From: Oscillospiraceae bacterium
GTDB taxonomy: Bacteria; Bacillota_A; Clostridia; Oscillospirales; Ruminococcaceae
Assembly (NCBI GenBank): GCA_004558145.1
Contig: SFDQ01000001.1
Coordinates: forward strand, 124,001-188,000
DNA: 64,000 nt
Reading direction: 5' to 3'
A program made the translations under genes and the position numbers. The notes beneath the pieces are model-generated. The model saw only the letters and a list, made by a program, of their open reading frames with translations, had not been told where the DNA came from and made no database searches. How positions within the stretch are numbered: position 1 is the first letter of the stretch; every line of letters starts with the position of its first letter. This document shows, one piece after another, positions 32,491-40,117 of the stretch.

Positions 32491-33750
32491 ATGAGCGAAC
32501 AGATCACACAAAACACCCCGCCGGTGAAGGTGCTGCTGCTGGGGCTGGACATGGGCCAGTTCGACGCCGAGCGCAGCATGGACGAACTGGCGGCGCTGTG
32601 CGAAGCGAACAACATGGAGGCGGTGGCCAGCCTCATCCAGAAAAAGGACGCCCCCGAGGCGGGCACCGTTCTGGGCGAGGGCAAGCTGGCGGAGGCGCGC
32701 CTCACCTGCGAAAATTTGGGCGCCGAGGCCGCCGTGTTCGACGGCGAACTCACCGGCAGCCAGCTGCGCAACATCTCCGACGCGCTGGGCGTGGAGGTCA
32801 TCGACCGCACCATGCTTATCCTGGAAATTTTCCGCAGCCGGGCGGTCACCGGCGAGGGCAAGGTGCAGACGGAACTCGCCCTTCTGCGCTACCGCCTGCC
32901 GCGCCTTGCGGGCCTGGGCGAATCCCTGAGCCGCCAGGGCGGCGGCGGCGGGGGCGGCGGCGGCGCACGGCGCGGCGCCGGCGAGAGCAAGCTGGAATAC
33001 GACCGCCGTCATGTGCGCCGGCGCATCGAGGCGCTGGAACAAAAGCTGGCGGAACTGGAAAAGCGCCGGGGCGAGAACCGCCGCGCCCGTCAGCGGGCGG
33101 GCACCCCGGTGGTGAGTCTGGTGGGCTACACCAACGTGGGCAAATCCAGCCTTTTGAACGCTCTGTGCGGCTCCGACGCGCTGGAGGCGGACATGCTCTT
33201 CGCCACCCTGGACCCCACCGCCCGCAAGCTGACCCTGCCCAGCGGCCTGAACGTCATCGCGGTGGACACGGTGGGCTTTGTGAGCCGCCTGCCCCACAAG
33301 CTGGTGGAGGCATTCAAGAGCACCCTGGAAGAGGCCGCCTATTCCGACGTGATCGTGAAGGTGGCGGACGCCGCCGACGACGAGCGGGAGGCCCAGCTGG
33401 AGGTGACCGACCAGGTGCTGGCAGAGCTGGGCTGCGGCGACATCCCCCAGATCACCGTCTACAACAAGTGCGACAAGGCGGGGGCGGTGCCCTTCCAGCC
33501 GGGGGTGCTGCTCACCAGCGCCCGCACCGGCCGCGGACTGGACGCGCTGCTGCAAAAGCTGGACGAGGCCCTGGCCGACCGGGTGCGCGCGGTGAAGATG
33601 CTGCTGCCCTACGACAAGCTCTCCCTGGCCGAGGCCATGCGCAGCCGGGGCAGCGTCACGGTGGAGGACTACCGGGAGAACGGCGTGTGGTTCGAGGGCT
33701 TTGTCAAAAGCACCGACCTGCACCTTTATCTGCCCTATCTGGAAAAATAA
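32491..33750 (+). CDS. hflX: Ribosome-associated GTPase HflX
   Basis: A 419-residue HflX GTPase, which binds the ribosomal subunits and splits or rescues stalled ribosomes. The N-terminal HflX domain has AGTVLGEGKLAEA and VEVIDRTMLILEIF; a basic coiled-coil linker KLEYDRRHVRRRIEALEQKL leads to the G domain with GYTNVGKSS (212-220), DTVGFVSRLP, and NKCD. A run of nine glycines (about residues 151-159) sits between the N-terminal domain and the coiled coil, where HflX proteins normally have a Gly-rich linker. Length is normal. Confidence 0.94.
   Translation: MSEQITQNTPPVKVLLLGLDMGQFDAERSMDELAALCEANNMEAVASLIQKKDAPEAGTVLGEGKLAEARLTCENLGAEAAVFDGELTGSQLRNISDALGVEVIDRTMLILEIFRSRAVTGEGKVQTELALLRYRLPRLAGLGESLSRQGGGGGGGGGARRGAGESKLEYDRRHVRRRIEALEQKLAELEKRRGENRRARQRAGTPVVSLVGYTNVGKSSLLNALCGSDALEADMLFATLDPTARKLTLPSGLNVIAVDTVGFVSRLPHKLVEAFKSTLEEAAYSDVIVKVADAADDEREAQLEVTDQVLAELGCGDIPQITVYNKCDKAGAVPFQPGVLLTSARTGRGLDALLQKLDEALADRVRAVKMLLPYDKLSLAEAMRSRGSVTVEDYRENGVWFEGFVKSTDLHLYLPYLEK
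32939..32965 (+). repeat. GGC-type triplet run encoding polyglycine in hflX
   Basis: A GGC/GGG-rich triplet run codes for nine consecutive glycines. Such tracts can slip during replication; in-frame length changes would only alter a flexible linker. Confidence 0.7.
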
Positions 33751-33756
33751 ACGAAA

Positions 33757-33787
33757 GGGACCGCGGCATGGCCGCGGTCCCGCTTTT
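33757..33787 (+). terminator. Terminator after hflX
   Basis: An 11-bp perfect stem (33757-33767 with 33771-33781), loop ATG, then GCTTTTC. Confidence 0.75.
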
Positions 33788-33795
33788 CTTTTATA

Positions 33796-33833
33796 ATGCA
33801 ACAGGACCCGCCTTGCGGCGGGTCCTGTTGCAT
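33796..33833. repeat. Perfect 17-bp inverted repeat, no T-tract
   Basis: ATGCAACAGGACCCGCC is repeated exactly inverted after a TTGC loop. There is no T-run on either side, so it is not a standard terminator; it follows the hflX terminator directly. It may be a transcript-end stabiliser or a small palindromic repeat element. Confidence 0.75.
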
Positions 33834-34110
33834 AGAGGGGTGGGAAAGTATAAATAAGGTGAGAAAGCATTTTAATGAACACCCATCGGGTGCTGTGTTT
33901 ATTATTATACGGGTTTTGCTTTATATGTCAAATCGAAAACCGGGGATTTTCTTTTTCATCCTTCTTTACAATTCCATTTTTTGTTTATATAATTAAGCCA
34001 ACCCCAAAATCTCTGCCCGGTTTTTTATTTTGTTAATTTTTACAGGCAAAACCCTTTAATTTATCAGTTTTTTATCACTATTGCCACTATGTCGTCGGGA
34101 GGGAGACACT
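33834..34110. other. AT-rich intergenic region before the Lrp gene
   Basis: This stretch is strikingly AT-rich compared with the surrounding DNA, with long T and A runs. I see no ORF of note, no clear structured RNA and no consensus promoter, although a weak TTTACA-16-TTATCA pair sits at 34039-34066. It probably holds the Lrp gene promoter and binding sites; curved AT-rich DNA is common at Lrp-family targets. Confidence 0.5.
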
Positions 34111-34557
34111 ATGGACAAACTGGACAAAAAGATACTCGGCCTTTTGGCACAAAATGCAAGAATGTCGGTAAAAGAGATCGCCGAGCACGTCTCGCTCACC
34201 AGCCCGGCGGTGTCCAGCCGCATCCACCGGATGGAAAAAGAGGGCATCATCGGCGGCTACACGGTGCTGCTGAAAAGCCCCGAGAGCCAGCAGACGGTGA
34301 ACGCCCTCATCAGCGTGTCGGTGGCCCCCGCCGACCGGGAGGAGTTTCTGGCGGCGGTGCACGCCGAGCGGCAGGTGACCCAGTGCTTCCACGTCACCGG
34401 CAGCCACAGCTACATCGTCAAGGTGGCCTGCGACACCATGCAGTCGCTGGAGCACCTCATCACCCGGTGCCAGCGCTCCGGCCCCACCAGCACCCAGATC
34501 ATCCTGTCCACCCCGGTGGACCGCCAGCCCGACCCCATGGGCAGCCCGGTGCAATAA
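34111..34557 (+). CDS. Lrp/AsnC-family transcriptional regulator
   Basis: A 148-residue Lrp/AsnC regulator. The N-terminal winged helix is DKKILGLLAQNARMSVKEIAEHVSLTSPAVSSRIHRMEKEGII (in part residues 4-46), and the C-terminal half (about 62-140) is the RAM/ACT-like ligand-binding domain with VTQCFHVTGSHSYIVKV. Such proteins sense amino acids and form octamers. ATG 34111 follows GGGAGGGAGA. A lipoprotein gene starts 73 bp downstream with no strong terminator between. Its effector is not evident. Confidence 0.92.
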   Translation: MDKLDKKILGLLAQNARMSVKEIAEHVSLTSPAVSSRIHRMEKEGIIGGYTVLLKSPESQQTVNALISVSVAPADREEFLAAVHAERQVTQCFHVTGSHSYIVKVACDTMQSLEHLITRCQRSGPTSTQIILSTPVDRQPDPMGSPVQ

Positions 34558-34630
34558 TCGGCCCCGCAGCCGCGTTTATGTATCAAAGCCCCTTTCGGGG
34601 GGCACAGTATCCAAAAAGGAGATTTTTATC

Positions 34631-35176
34631 ATGAAACGTATTTTCAGCCTGATGGCTGTCTGCCTGCTTGCCCTGGGCCTTGCCGCCTGCGGTTCCTCCC
34701 CCGCCTCCTCCGGCGAGCCGAAGGACTATGTGACCATCCTCACCGACGCCCGCCCCGCCGAGGACAATGAGAGCCTGGTCATCTTCCACCTGAAGGACGG
34801 CGTCTACACCGCCACCGGCGGCTACGCCGCCGACCTGACCGAGGAGGACATTGCCAACCAGGGCGCCATGTGCCTGCAGGTGCTGGGCCTCACCGAAGAG
34901 GATGTGGAAGAGGCCGCCTTCAGCGTGAGCATGATGAACGTGCAGTCCTACGGCCTTGCCATCGTCAAGCCCGCCGACGGCAAGGAGGCCGCCGTGACCG
35001 AGGGCCTGCAGACCTTCATCGACGGCCAGAAGGCCGCCCAGGAGAACTATCTGGCCGACCAGTACGCCATCGCCAAGGCCGCCAAGCTGGACACCGTGAA
35101 GTCCGGCGAGGTGGTGCTGGTGATGTGCGAGGAGCAGGACACCGTGTTCTCCTCCATCAAGAGCGCGCTGGCGTAA
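34631..35176 (+). CDS. Lipoprotein, DUF4358-like
   Basis: A 181-residue lipoprotein with signal peptide and lipobox (LLALGLAAC, C20), followed by a Ser-rich linker. The body resembles DUF4358 proteins, particularly the C-terminal block FIDGQKAAQENYLADQYAIA and VKSGEVVLVMCEE. Many clostridial DUF4358 lipoproteins sit near acyltransferase or DHHW genes, but this one follows an Lrp regulator. Function is unknown. ATG 34631 has AAAAAGGAG 9 bp upstream. Confidence 0.65.
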   Translation: MKRIFSLMAVCLLALGLAACGSSPASSGEPKDYVTILTDARPAEDNESLVIFHLKDGVYTATGGYAADLTEEDIANQGAMCLQVLGLTEEDVEEAAFSVSMMNVQSYGLAIVKPADGKEAAVTEGLQTFIDGQKAAQENYLADQYAIAKAAKLDTVKSGEVVLVMCEEQDTVFSSIKSALA

Positions 35177-35188
35177 CGCCGGCCTGCC

Positions 35189-35221
35189 GCCGTCCGGGCG
35201 TTGCCCCGGGCGGCTTTTTTT
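35189..35221 (+). terminator. Terminator after the DUF4358-like gene
   Basis: A 10-bp stem (35189-35198 with 35205-35214, one G-T pair) and seven T residues. Its loop and right arm also contain the -35 region of the next promoter. Confidence 0.85.
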
Positions 35222-35229
35222 GGTATAAT
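35201..35229 (+). promoter_or_regulatory. Extended -10 promoter for the GT2 gene, nested in the terminator
   Basis: TTGCCC (35201-35206), 17-bp spacer, TATAAT (35224-35229) preceded by TGG (extended -10). It overlaps the upstream terminator hairpin and T-run. Confidence 0.65.
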
Positions 35230-35281
35230 GGGGCGGGCGGGGCCTGCCCCGCCGAACTTCTGCAACGAAAGGCGGCGCGCC

Positions 35282-36271
35282 ATGAAAGCCACCGTTGTGA
35301 TCCCCAATCTGAACGGCGCGGGCTGGCTGCGGGACTCCATCGAGTCCGTCTGGGCCCAGACCGAGCAGGATTTTGAACTCATCGTGGTGGACAACGGCTC
35401 CACCGACGAGAGCCTTGCCATCGCCCGCAGCTATGTGGGCCGGGCAAACTACACCCTCATCGAAAACGCCGAGAACACCGGCTTCTCCTACGCGGTGAAC
35501 CAGGGCATCCGGGCCGCGAAGGGCGAGTTCGTGGCGCTGTTCAACAACGACGCCTTCGCCGAGCCGGACTGGCTGGCGAATCTGCTGGCGGCGGCCGAAC
35601 AGGATGAGCGCATCTTCGCGGTGAGCAGTTTGATGATCCGCCATTTTGAGCGGGAGCTGGCCGACGACGCGGGCGATTACGTCACCATCCTGGGCTTTGC
35701 CTGCAAGCGGGGCGACGGCATGAAGGTCAGCCGCTATCAAAAGCCGGGCCGGGTGTTCTCCGCCTGCGGCGGCGCGGCGCTTTACCGCAAGAGCATCCTG
35801 GACAAGATCGGCCTCTTTGACGAGCACTTCTTCGCCTACTTCGAGGACGTGGACATCAGCTGGCGGGCCAACAGCCTGGGCTACAAAAACGTCTACTGCC
35901 CCACCGCCCGGTGCTACCACATCTGCGGTGCCACCACCGGCGCGGTGCGCTACAACCCCTTCAAGAGCGTGCAGAGCGGGCGCAACAGCATCCTGCTGCC
36001 CTACAAGAACATGCCCATCCTGATGTTTTTGCTCAACCTGCCCTTTTTGGCGCTGGGCTATCTAATGAAGGCGGTGATGTTCCGGCTGCGGGGCTACGGC
36101 CCGGCCTACTTCCAGGGCTTCAAGGAGGCGCTGAAGGTCATGGGCAAGCTGGAAAAGCCCAGATTCCGCCTGAAAAACCTGCCCAACTACGTCCTCATCC
36201 AGCTGTGGCTGGCGGTGGACACCGTGCGCTACTTCATCTACCGCGCCCAGCGCGCTTTGCACATCACCTGA
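35282..36271 (+). CDS. Family 2 glycosyltransferase (rhamnosyltransferase-like)
   Basis: A 329-residue GT2 (GT-A fold) transferase. Landmarks are VVIPNLNGAGWLRDSI at the N-terminus, VVDNGSTDES, the metal-binding region ALFNNDAFAEPDWL, and FFAYFEDVDISWRANSLGY, which contains the ED pair acting as catalytic base region. A membrane-associated helix pair lies near residues 235-265. Such enzymes add rhamnose or similar sugars to cell-wall polysaccharides. It stands alone, 8 kb from the glycan locus, with its own promoter and terminator. ATG 35282 is the natural start of the GT domain. Confidence 0.88.
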   Translation: MKATVVIPNLNGAGWLRDSIESVWAQTEQDFELIVVDNGSTDESLAIARSYVGRANYTLIENAENTGFSYAVNQGIRAAKGEFVALFNNDAFAEPDWLANLLAAAEQDERIFAVSSLMIRHFERELADDAGDYVTILGFACKRGDGMKVSRYQKPGRVFSACGGAALYRKSILDKIGLFDEHFFAYFEDVDISWRANSLGYKNVYCPTARCYHICGATTGAVRYNPFKSVQSGRNSILLPYKNMPILMFLLNLPFLALGYLMKAVMFRLRGYGPAYFQGFKEALKVMGKLEKPRFRLKNLPNYVLIQLWLAVDTVRYFIYRAQRALHIT

Positions 36272-36276
36272 ACCTC

Positions 36277-36309
36277 TCCCCTGCCCCTTTCGGGCGGGGG
36301 ATTTTTTTG
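36277..36309 (+). terminator. Terminator after the GT2 gene
   Basis: A 10-bp stem (36277-36286 with 36292-36301) and seven T residues. Confidence 0.85.
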
Positions 36310-36368
36310 CCCCCCGGACCTTGTTCCCTTGCGCCGCCTTTGCCCCCTTGCGGGCGGCCCCGAACATT

Positions 36369-36453
36369 TTGACAAAAAAAGTTGTCAAAACCTATTGACA
36401 AAGATAGTTGTCATGCTATACTGATGTTGACAATGATAGTTGTCAAATTGACA
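36369..36453 (+). promoter_or_regulatory. Three dyad operators and a half-site around the XRE operon promoter
   Basis: TTGACA-N8-TGTCAA occurs at 36369-36388, TTGACA-N8-TGTCAT at 36395-36414, and TTGACA-N8-TGTCAA at 36427-36446, with a half-site TTGACA at 36448-36453. The second left arm is also the -35 box of a promoter: TTGACA (36395-36400), 16-bp spacer, TATACT (36417-36422). The XRE regulator encoded just downstream is the likely binder, giving autorepression. Confidence 0.8.
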
Positions 36454-36487
36454 ATCATCCTTTGCAAACGAGGAAAGGAGGCCGCCT

Positions 36488-36700
36488 ATGCCGCTGGCAA
36501 ACCGCGTAAAGGAACTGCGGGCCGCAAAGGGGCTGAACCAGCAGGAGCTGGGCGCGCTGGTGGGCGCGTCCCGCCAGACGGTGAGCCTGATCGAGCGGGG
36601 GGACTACAACCCCTCGGTGACGCTGGCCCTGCGCATCGCACGGGTGTTTTCGGTGCCCGTGGAAGAGGTATTCACATTGACCGGGGAGGGAACGGAATGA
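36488..36700 (+). CDS. XRE-family helix-turn-helix regulator, small
   Basis: A 70-residue single-domain regulator of the XRE/Cro family. The HTH reads NRVKELRAAKGLNQQELGALVGASRQTVSLIERGDYNPS in outline (residues 5-43), with the GLNQQELGALVGASRQTVS helix pair. There is no ligand domain, so control probably works through another operon protein or through concentration. ATG 36488 follows AGGAAAGGAGG. Its stop overlaps the DUF3169 start by 4 bp. It is the likely reader of the dyads at 36369-36453. Confidence 0.9.
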   Translation: MPLANRVKELRAAKGLNQQELGALVGASRQTVSLIERGDYNPSVTLALRIARVFSVPVEEVFTLTGEGTE

Positions 36701-37467
36701 ACAAACAGACCCAGGCGCCCAAAACAAGAAAGGGCGTTTACATCAAATTCACCCTTTTAATGATCGCCAGCGCCCTGACCGGCGCTTTCATCAGCATTTT
36801 CCTGTTTGGCCGGGAGGACGGGCTGCTGCAGCTGACCCGGCGGGTCAGCTGCGGGCTCATCCTGGCGGGGCCCTGGCTGCTGGCGGCGGGTCTGGTGCCC
36901 TGCGCCGTGGCCCACGGGCTGTATCTGGCCGGCCAAAAGGCCGCCGCCCGGGCCGACGAGGACGACGACGCCTTTGAGACGGCGAACCGGCGGCTGAGCC
37001 TCTCCATGGCCTTTTCGGCGGTGGTGATGCCCTGGATGATGCTCACCATCTGTCTGGCGCTGCCCTCGGTGGACGTGCTGGCAAACAACGCCTTCGTGGT
37101 GGCGGTGGTGCCGCTGCTGCTGGTGGAGATCGCCTGGAGCTACGGGCTGCAGGCGGTGGTGGTGCGGGCCATGCAGCGCCTCGCGCCGGAAAAGCGGGGC
37201 AACGTGTTCGACCTGCGCTTTCAGAAGGACTGGTACGCCAGCTGCGACGAGGCCGAGCGCCAGCGCATCGGCGAGTGCGGCTACCACACCTATCTCACCA
37301 TGACCAAAATTTACCCCTTCACCCTGCTGGCGGCACTGCTGGCGATCATGTACGGCGGCGCCAGCGTGCTGTGGGCCGTGGTGCTGGGAGGGCTGTGGCT
37401 CACCCAGACCCTCAGCTATCTTCTGCGGGCCTACAAGCTGGAACACGGCAAAGCCAAAACGGAATAA
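36697..37467 (+). CDS. DUF3169-family membrane protein
   Basis: A 256-residue membrane protein of the DUF3169 family, commonly found in an operon with a small XRE regulator. About six helices are visible, with a cytoplasmic loop that includes KRGNVFDLRFQKDWYASCDEAERQRIGE, the most conserved block. No enzymatic motif is seen. It starts in ATGA overlap with the XRE gene and is followed 18 bp later by the CPBP protease gene. It may be the signal-sensing membrane partner of the regulator. Confidence 0.82.
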   Translation: MNKQTQAPKTRKGVYIKFTLLMIASALTGAFISIFLFGREDGLLQLTRRVSCGLILAGPWLLAAGLVPCAVAHGLYLAGQKAAARADEDDDAFETANRRLSLSMAFSAVVMPWMMLTICLALPSVDVLANNAFVVAVVPLLLVEIAWSYGLQAVVVRAMQRLAPEKRGNVFDLRFQKDWYASCDEAERQRIGECGYHTYLTMTKIYPFTLLAALLAIMYGGASVLWAVVLGGLWLTQTLSYLLRAYKLEHGKAKTE

Positions 37468-37485
37468 ACGGGGAGGAAACGAACC

Positions 37486-38598
37486 ATGGAATGGACCAGA
37501 ACGGAAAAACGGCAGCTTGCCATCTTCTTTGCGGTGGCCTTCGGCGTGCCCTATCTGATGGGCGGGGTGATGGCCCTGGCGCTGCGCATGGGCGGCAGCA
37601 CCTCGGTGTTTGCCAGCACCCAGATGTTCTACCCCGCCGCCGGCGCGATGCTGGCGCTGCTCATCACCCGTCGGGGCGACAAGCTCCTGCCCCGCCGCTT
37701 TTACATCAGCTTTCTCGCCCTCACGGCGGTGATGGCGGTCATCGCCCTGACCACCTTCATGCAGCCGGGGCTGGCGCTGATGCTCTCCAACTACGCCATC
37801 ATTCTGGGCAGCGTGGTGTGCCTTGTGCTCTATTTTGTGGACGGCAAGGCCCGCCGCACCGCCGGCGGCCTGCGCCTTACCGGCACAGGCGGCGGCAAAG
37901 CCATCGTGCTCACGGTGCTTTTGTTCCTGGGGCTCTACCTCGGCCGCTACGCCCTGGCCATCCTCATCACCAAGGTGACCGACCCCTCGGCCACCCTGGC
38001 GGACATAGGCTTTTCCACCAACTGGCTCTACACGGTCATCAATCTGGCCATGGTGCCGGTGAACTTTTTCCTGGTCTACCCCCCCTTCCTGGGCGAGGAA
38101 TACGGCTGGCGCGCCTTCTTGCAGCCCCTTCTGCAAAAGCGGATGGGCGCGCGGCGGGGCGTGGTGCTGCTGGGCGTTTTGTGGGGCTTGTGGCATCTGC
38201 CGCTGAACGTCTTTTATTACAGCCCCGCCACCTGGCTGCAGAGCCTTGTGAACCAGGTCATCCTCTGCGTGTGCCTTGCGGCCTTCTTCGGCTACGCCCA
38301 GCACAAGACCCGCACCGTGTGGGTGCCGGTGGTGATGCACTATCTGAACAACAACCTCATCGCCGTTTTTGCCGGCACCACCACCGTCATCGAGAACCAG
38401 GTCATCGGCTGGGCCGACGTGGCGGTGAGCGCCGTGATGCTGGCGGTGCTCTATCTGCCCAGCCTTGCCAGCCGCTTCTGGAAAGAGCCGCTGCCCTGCC
38501 TGCCGCTGGACATTCCCGCGGAGCCCACGGCCCCCGCTGCCCCCTCTGATGTTCCCGCCGGGGACAAACAGCCGCCCCAGTACGGGCCCTTGAACTGA
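37486..38598 (+). CDS. CPBP-family intramembrane metalloprotease
   Basis: A 370-residue CPBP/Abi-family membrane protease with about eight helices. The catalytic motifs are EEYGWR (E204, E205, R209), GLWHLPLN (H237), and HYLNNN towards the C-terminus, the residues that form the glutamate-histidine site in Rce1-like enzymes. Bacterial members process peptides, give bacteriocin immunity or cleave anti-sigma factors. The final 35 residues are a Pro-rich tail. It is the third gene of the XRE-DUF3169-CPBP operon; this arrangement fits an envelope-stress or peptide-immunity role. Confidence 0.88.
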   Translation: MEWTRTEKRQLAIFFAVAFGVPYLMGGVMALALRMGGSTSVFASTQMFYPAAGAMLALLITRRGDKLLPRRFYISFLALTAVMAVIALTTFMQPGLALMLSNYAIILGSVVCLVLYFVDGKARRTAGGLRLTGTGGGKAIVLTVLLFLGLYLGRYALAILITKVTDPSATLADIGFSTNWLYTVINLAMVPVNFFLVYPPFLGEEYGWRAFLQPLLQKRMGARRGVVLLGVLWGLWHLPLNVFYYSPATWLQSLVNQVILCVCLAAFFGYAQHKTRTVWVPVVMHYLNNNLIAVFAGTTTVIENQVIGWADVAVSAVMLAVLYLPSLASRFWKEPLPCLPLDIPAEPTAPAAPSDVPAGDKQPPQYGPLN

Positions 38599-38609
38599 AC
38601 GCAAAAAAA

Positions 38610-38639
38610 GAACGCCCCCGCGGGGGGCGTTCTTTTTTT
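38610..38639. terminator. Bidirectional terminator between the CPBP gene and purA
   Basis: A 10-bp perfect stem (38610-38619 with 38623-38632) flanked by seven A and seven T, ending both convergent transcripts. Confidence 0.88.
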
Positions 38640-38644
38640 GCTTT

Positions 38645-39940
38645 TTATTCGCCGTCTTTCAGGATGCAGGCGTCCCGGTCGGGGCCCACCGAGATGTAGC
38701 GGATGGGGCGGCCCACCGCCTTTTCGATGTAGCGCACGTAGTTCTGCGCGGCCTCGGGCAGCTCCTCCCAACGGCGGCAGCCGCTGATGTCGCAGTGCCA
38801 GCCGGGCAGGGTCCTGACCACGGGCTGGGCGTTGTCCAGCTGGGTGCCCATGGGGAAGCGGTCAGTCTCCACGCCGTCCACCAGATACTTCTCCACCACC
38901 GGCACCTCGTCCATATAGTCCAGCACGTCCAGCAGGGTCAGGGCCAGCTCGTCCGCGCCCTGGCAGTTCGCGCCGTAGCGGCTGGCCACCACGTCGAAGG
39001 GGCCCACCCGCCGGGGCCGGCCGGTGGCCGCGCCGTACTCGTGGCCCGCCTCACGCAGCAGGTGCTTTTCCTCTTCGGTCATGGCCAGCTCGGCGGTGAA
39101 GGGGCCCTCGCCCACGCAGGAGGAATAGGCCTTCATGATGCCGATGCTCTTGTCCAGCTTGTGGCCGGGCAGGCCCGCGCCGATGGGGGCGTAGGCGCCG
39201 ATGACGTTGGAGGAGCTGGTGTAGGGGTAGATGCCGAAGTCGATGTCCCGCAGCGCGCCCAGCTGGGCCTCGAACATGATCTTCTTGCCCGCGTCGTCCG
39301 CCTCGGCCAGATACGCGCCGGTGTCGCAGACGTAGTCCCGGAACATCTCGCCGTACTTCCGGCACCAGGCCCAGGCCTCTTCCAGGTCGATGGGTTTTGC
39401 GCCGTAGACCCGCTCCAGCGTCAGGTTTTTCCACTCCACGATGGTGGCCAGGTGGCGCTTGCGGCCTTCGTCCAGGTGCACCAGGTCGCCCATGCGCAGG
39501 GTCTTTTTCATGTACTTGTCGCCGTAGGCGTAGGCGATGCCCCGCCGGGTGGAGCCGAACTGGCTGCCGCTGGCGGAGAGCCGGTCCTCTTCCAGGCCGT
39601 CCTCGGCCACATGCCAGGGCATGCAGACGGTGGCCCGGTCGCTGATCTTCAGGTTCGCGGGGGTGATCTCCACGCCCTTCTCCCGCAGGGAGGCCAGCTC
39701 CTTCTCCAGATGGGCCGGGTCGATGACCATGCCGCCGCCCATCACGCAGACCACGCCGGGCCGCAGGATGCCCGAGGGCAGCAGGTTCAAAATGAACTTG
39801 CCCCGCTCGTTCTTCACGGTGTGCCCCGCGTTGTTGCCGCCCTGATACCGGGCCACGATGTCATAGTCGCGGCTGAGCAGGTCCACCATGCGGCCCTTGC
39901 CCTCGTCGCCCCAGTTTACGCCAGTGATCGCTGTCAACAT
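38645..39940 (-). CDS. purA: Adenylosuccinate synthetase
   Basis: A 431-residue adenylosuccinate synthetase, joining IMP and aspartate with GTP in AMP synthesis. The N-terminal GVNWGDEGKGRMVDLL contains the P-loop-like GDEGKG (11-16); GGNNAGHT follows, then the IMP/Asp loop residues and TGRPRRVGPFD (switch loop). The C-terminus has KYLVDGVETD and ISVGPDR. Length and motifs are normal. It is a single gene; upstream lies a promoter followed by a strong terminator, described separately. Confidence 0.95.
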   Translation of the reverse strand: MLTAITGVNWGDEGKGRMVDLLSRDYDIVARYQGGNNAGHTVKNERGKFILNLLPSGILRPGVVCVMGGGMVIDPAHLEKELASLREKGVEITPANLKISDRATVCMPWHVAEDGLEEDRLSASGSQFGSTRRGIAYAYGDKYMKKTLRMGDLVHLDEGRKRHLATIVEWKNLTLERVYGAKPIDLEEAWAWCRKYGEMFRDYVCDTGAYLAEADDAGKKIMFEAQLGALRDIDFGIYPYTSSSNVIGAYAPIGAGLPGHKLDKSIGIMKAYSSCVGEGPFTAELAMTEEEKHLLREAGHEYGAATGRPRRVGPFDVVASRYGANCQGADELALTLLDVLDYMDEVPVVEKYLVDGVETDRFPMGTQLDNAQPVVRTLPGWHCDISGCRRWEELPEAAQNYVRYIEKAVGRPIRYISVGPDRDACILKDGE

Positions 39941-39980
39941 GCCTTATTCCCCTTTTCCCCGTTTTGAATGTAGTATGGCC

Positions 39981-40030
39981 AAAAAAAGATGCAGCGGCTG
40001 CCGGATCGTGAGATCCGGCAGCCGCTGCAT
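39981..40030 (-). terminator. Strong hairpin terminator in the purA leader
   Basis: An 18-bp perfect stem (39989-40006 with 40013-40030, 6-nt loop) followed on the minus strand by seven T (39981-39987). It lies between the promoter at 40050-40078 and purA, and is also downstream of the crp-like gene, so it may end crp transcripts, attenuate purA, or both. Confidence 0.85.
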
Positions 40031-40049
40031 ACCCTTTTTCACGCAGATT

Positions 40050-40078
40050 AGAATACCACCCCGAGCGGCGGATGTCAA
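40050..40078 (-). promoter_or_regulatory. Sigma-A promoter upstream of the purA leader
   Basis: Minus strand: TTGACA (40073-40078), 17-bp spacer, TATTCT (40050-40055). Transcripts from here meet the terminator hairpin after about 15-20 nt. Confidence 0.75.
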
Positions 40079-40117
40079 CCGCTTTTTTGTTTTTTCACAT
40101 TCCCGGGCGCGGCGGGC

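Noticed and set aside
36369..36453. CRISPR-like repeats
   Set aside because: The repeated units are short palindromic operators with unequal spacing around a promoter, without spacers or cas genes.
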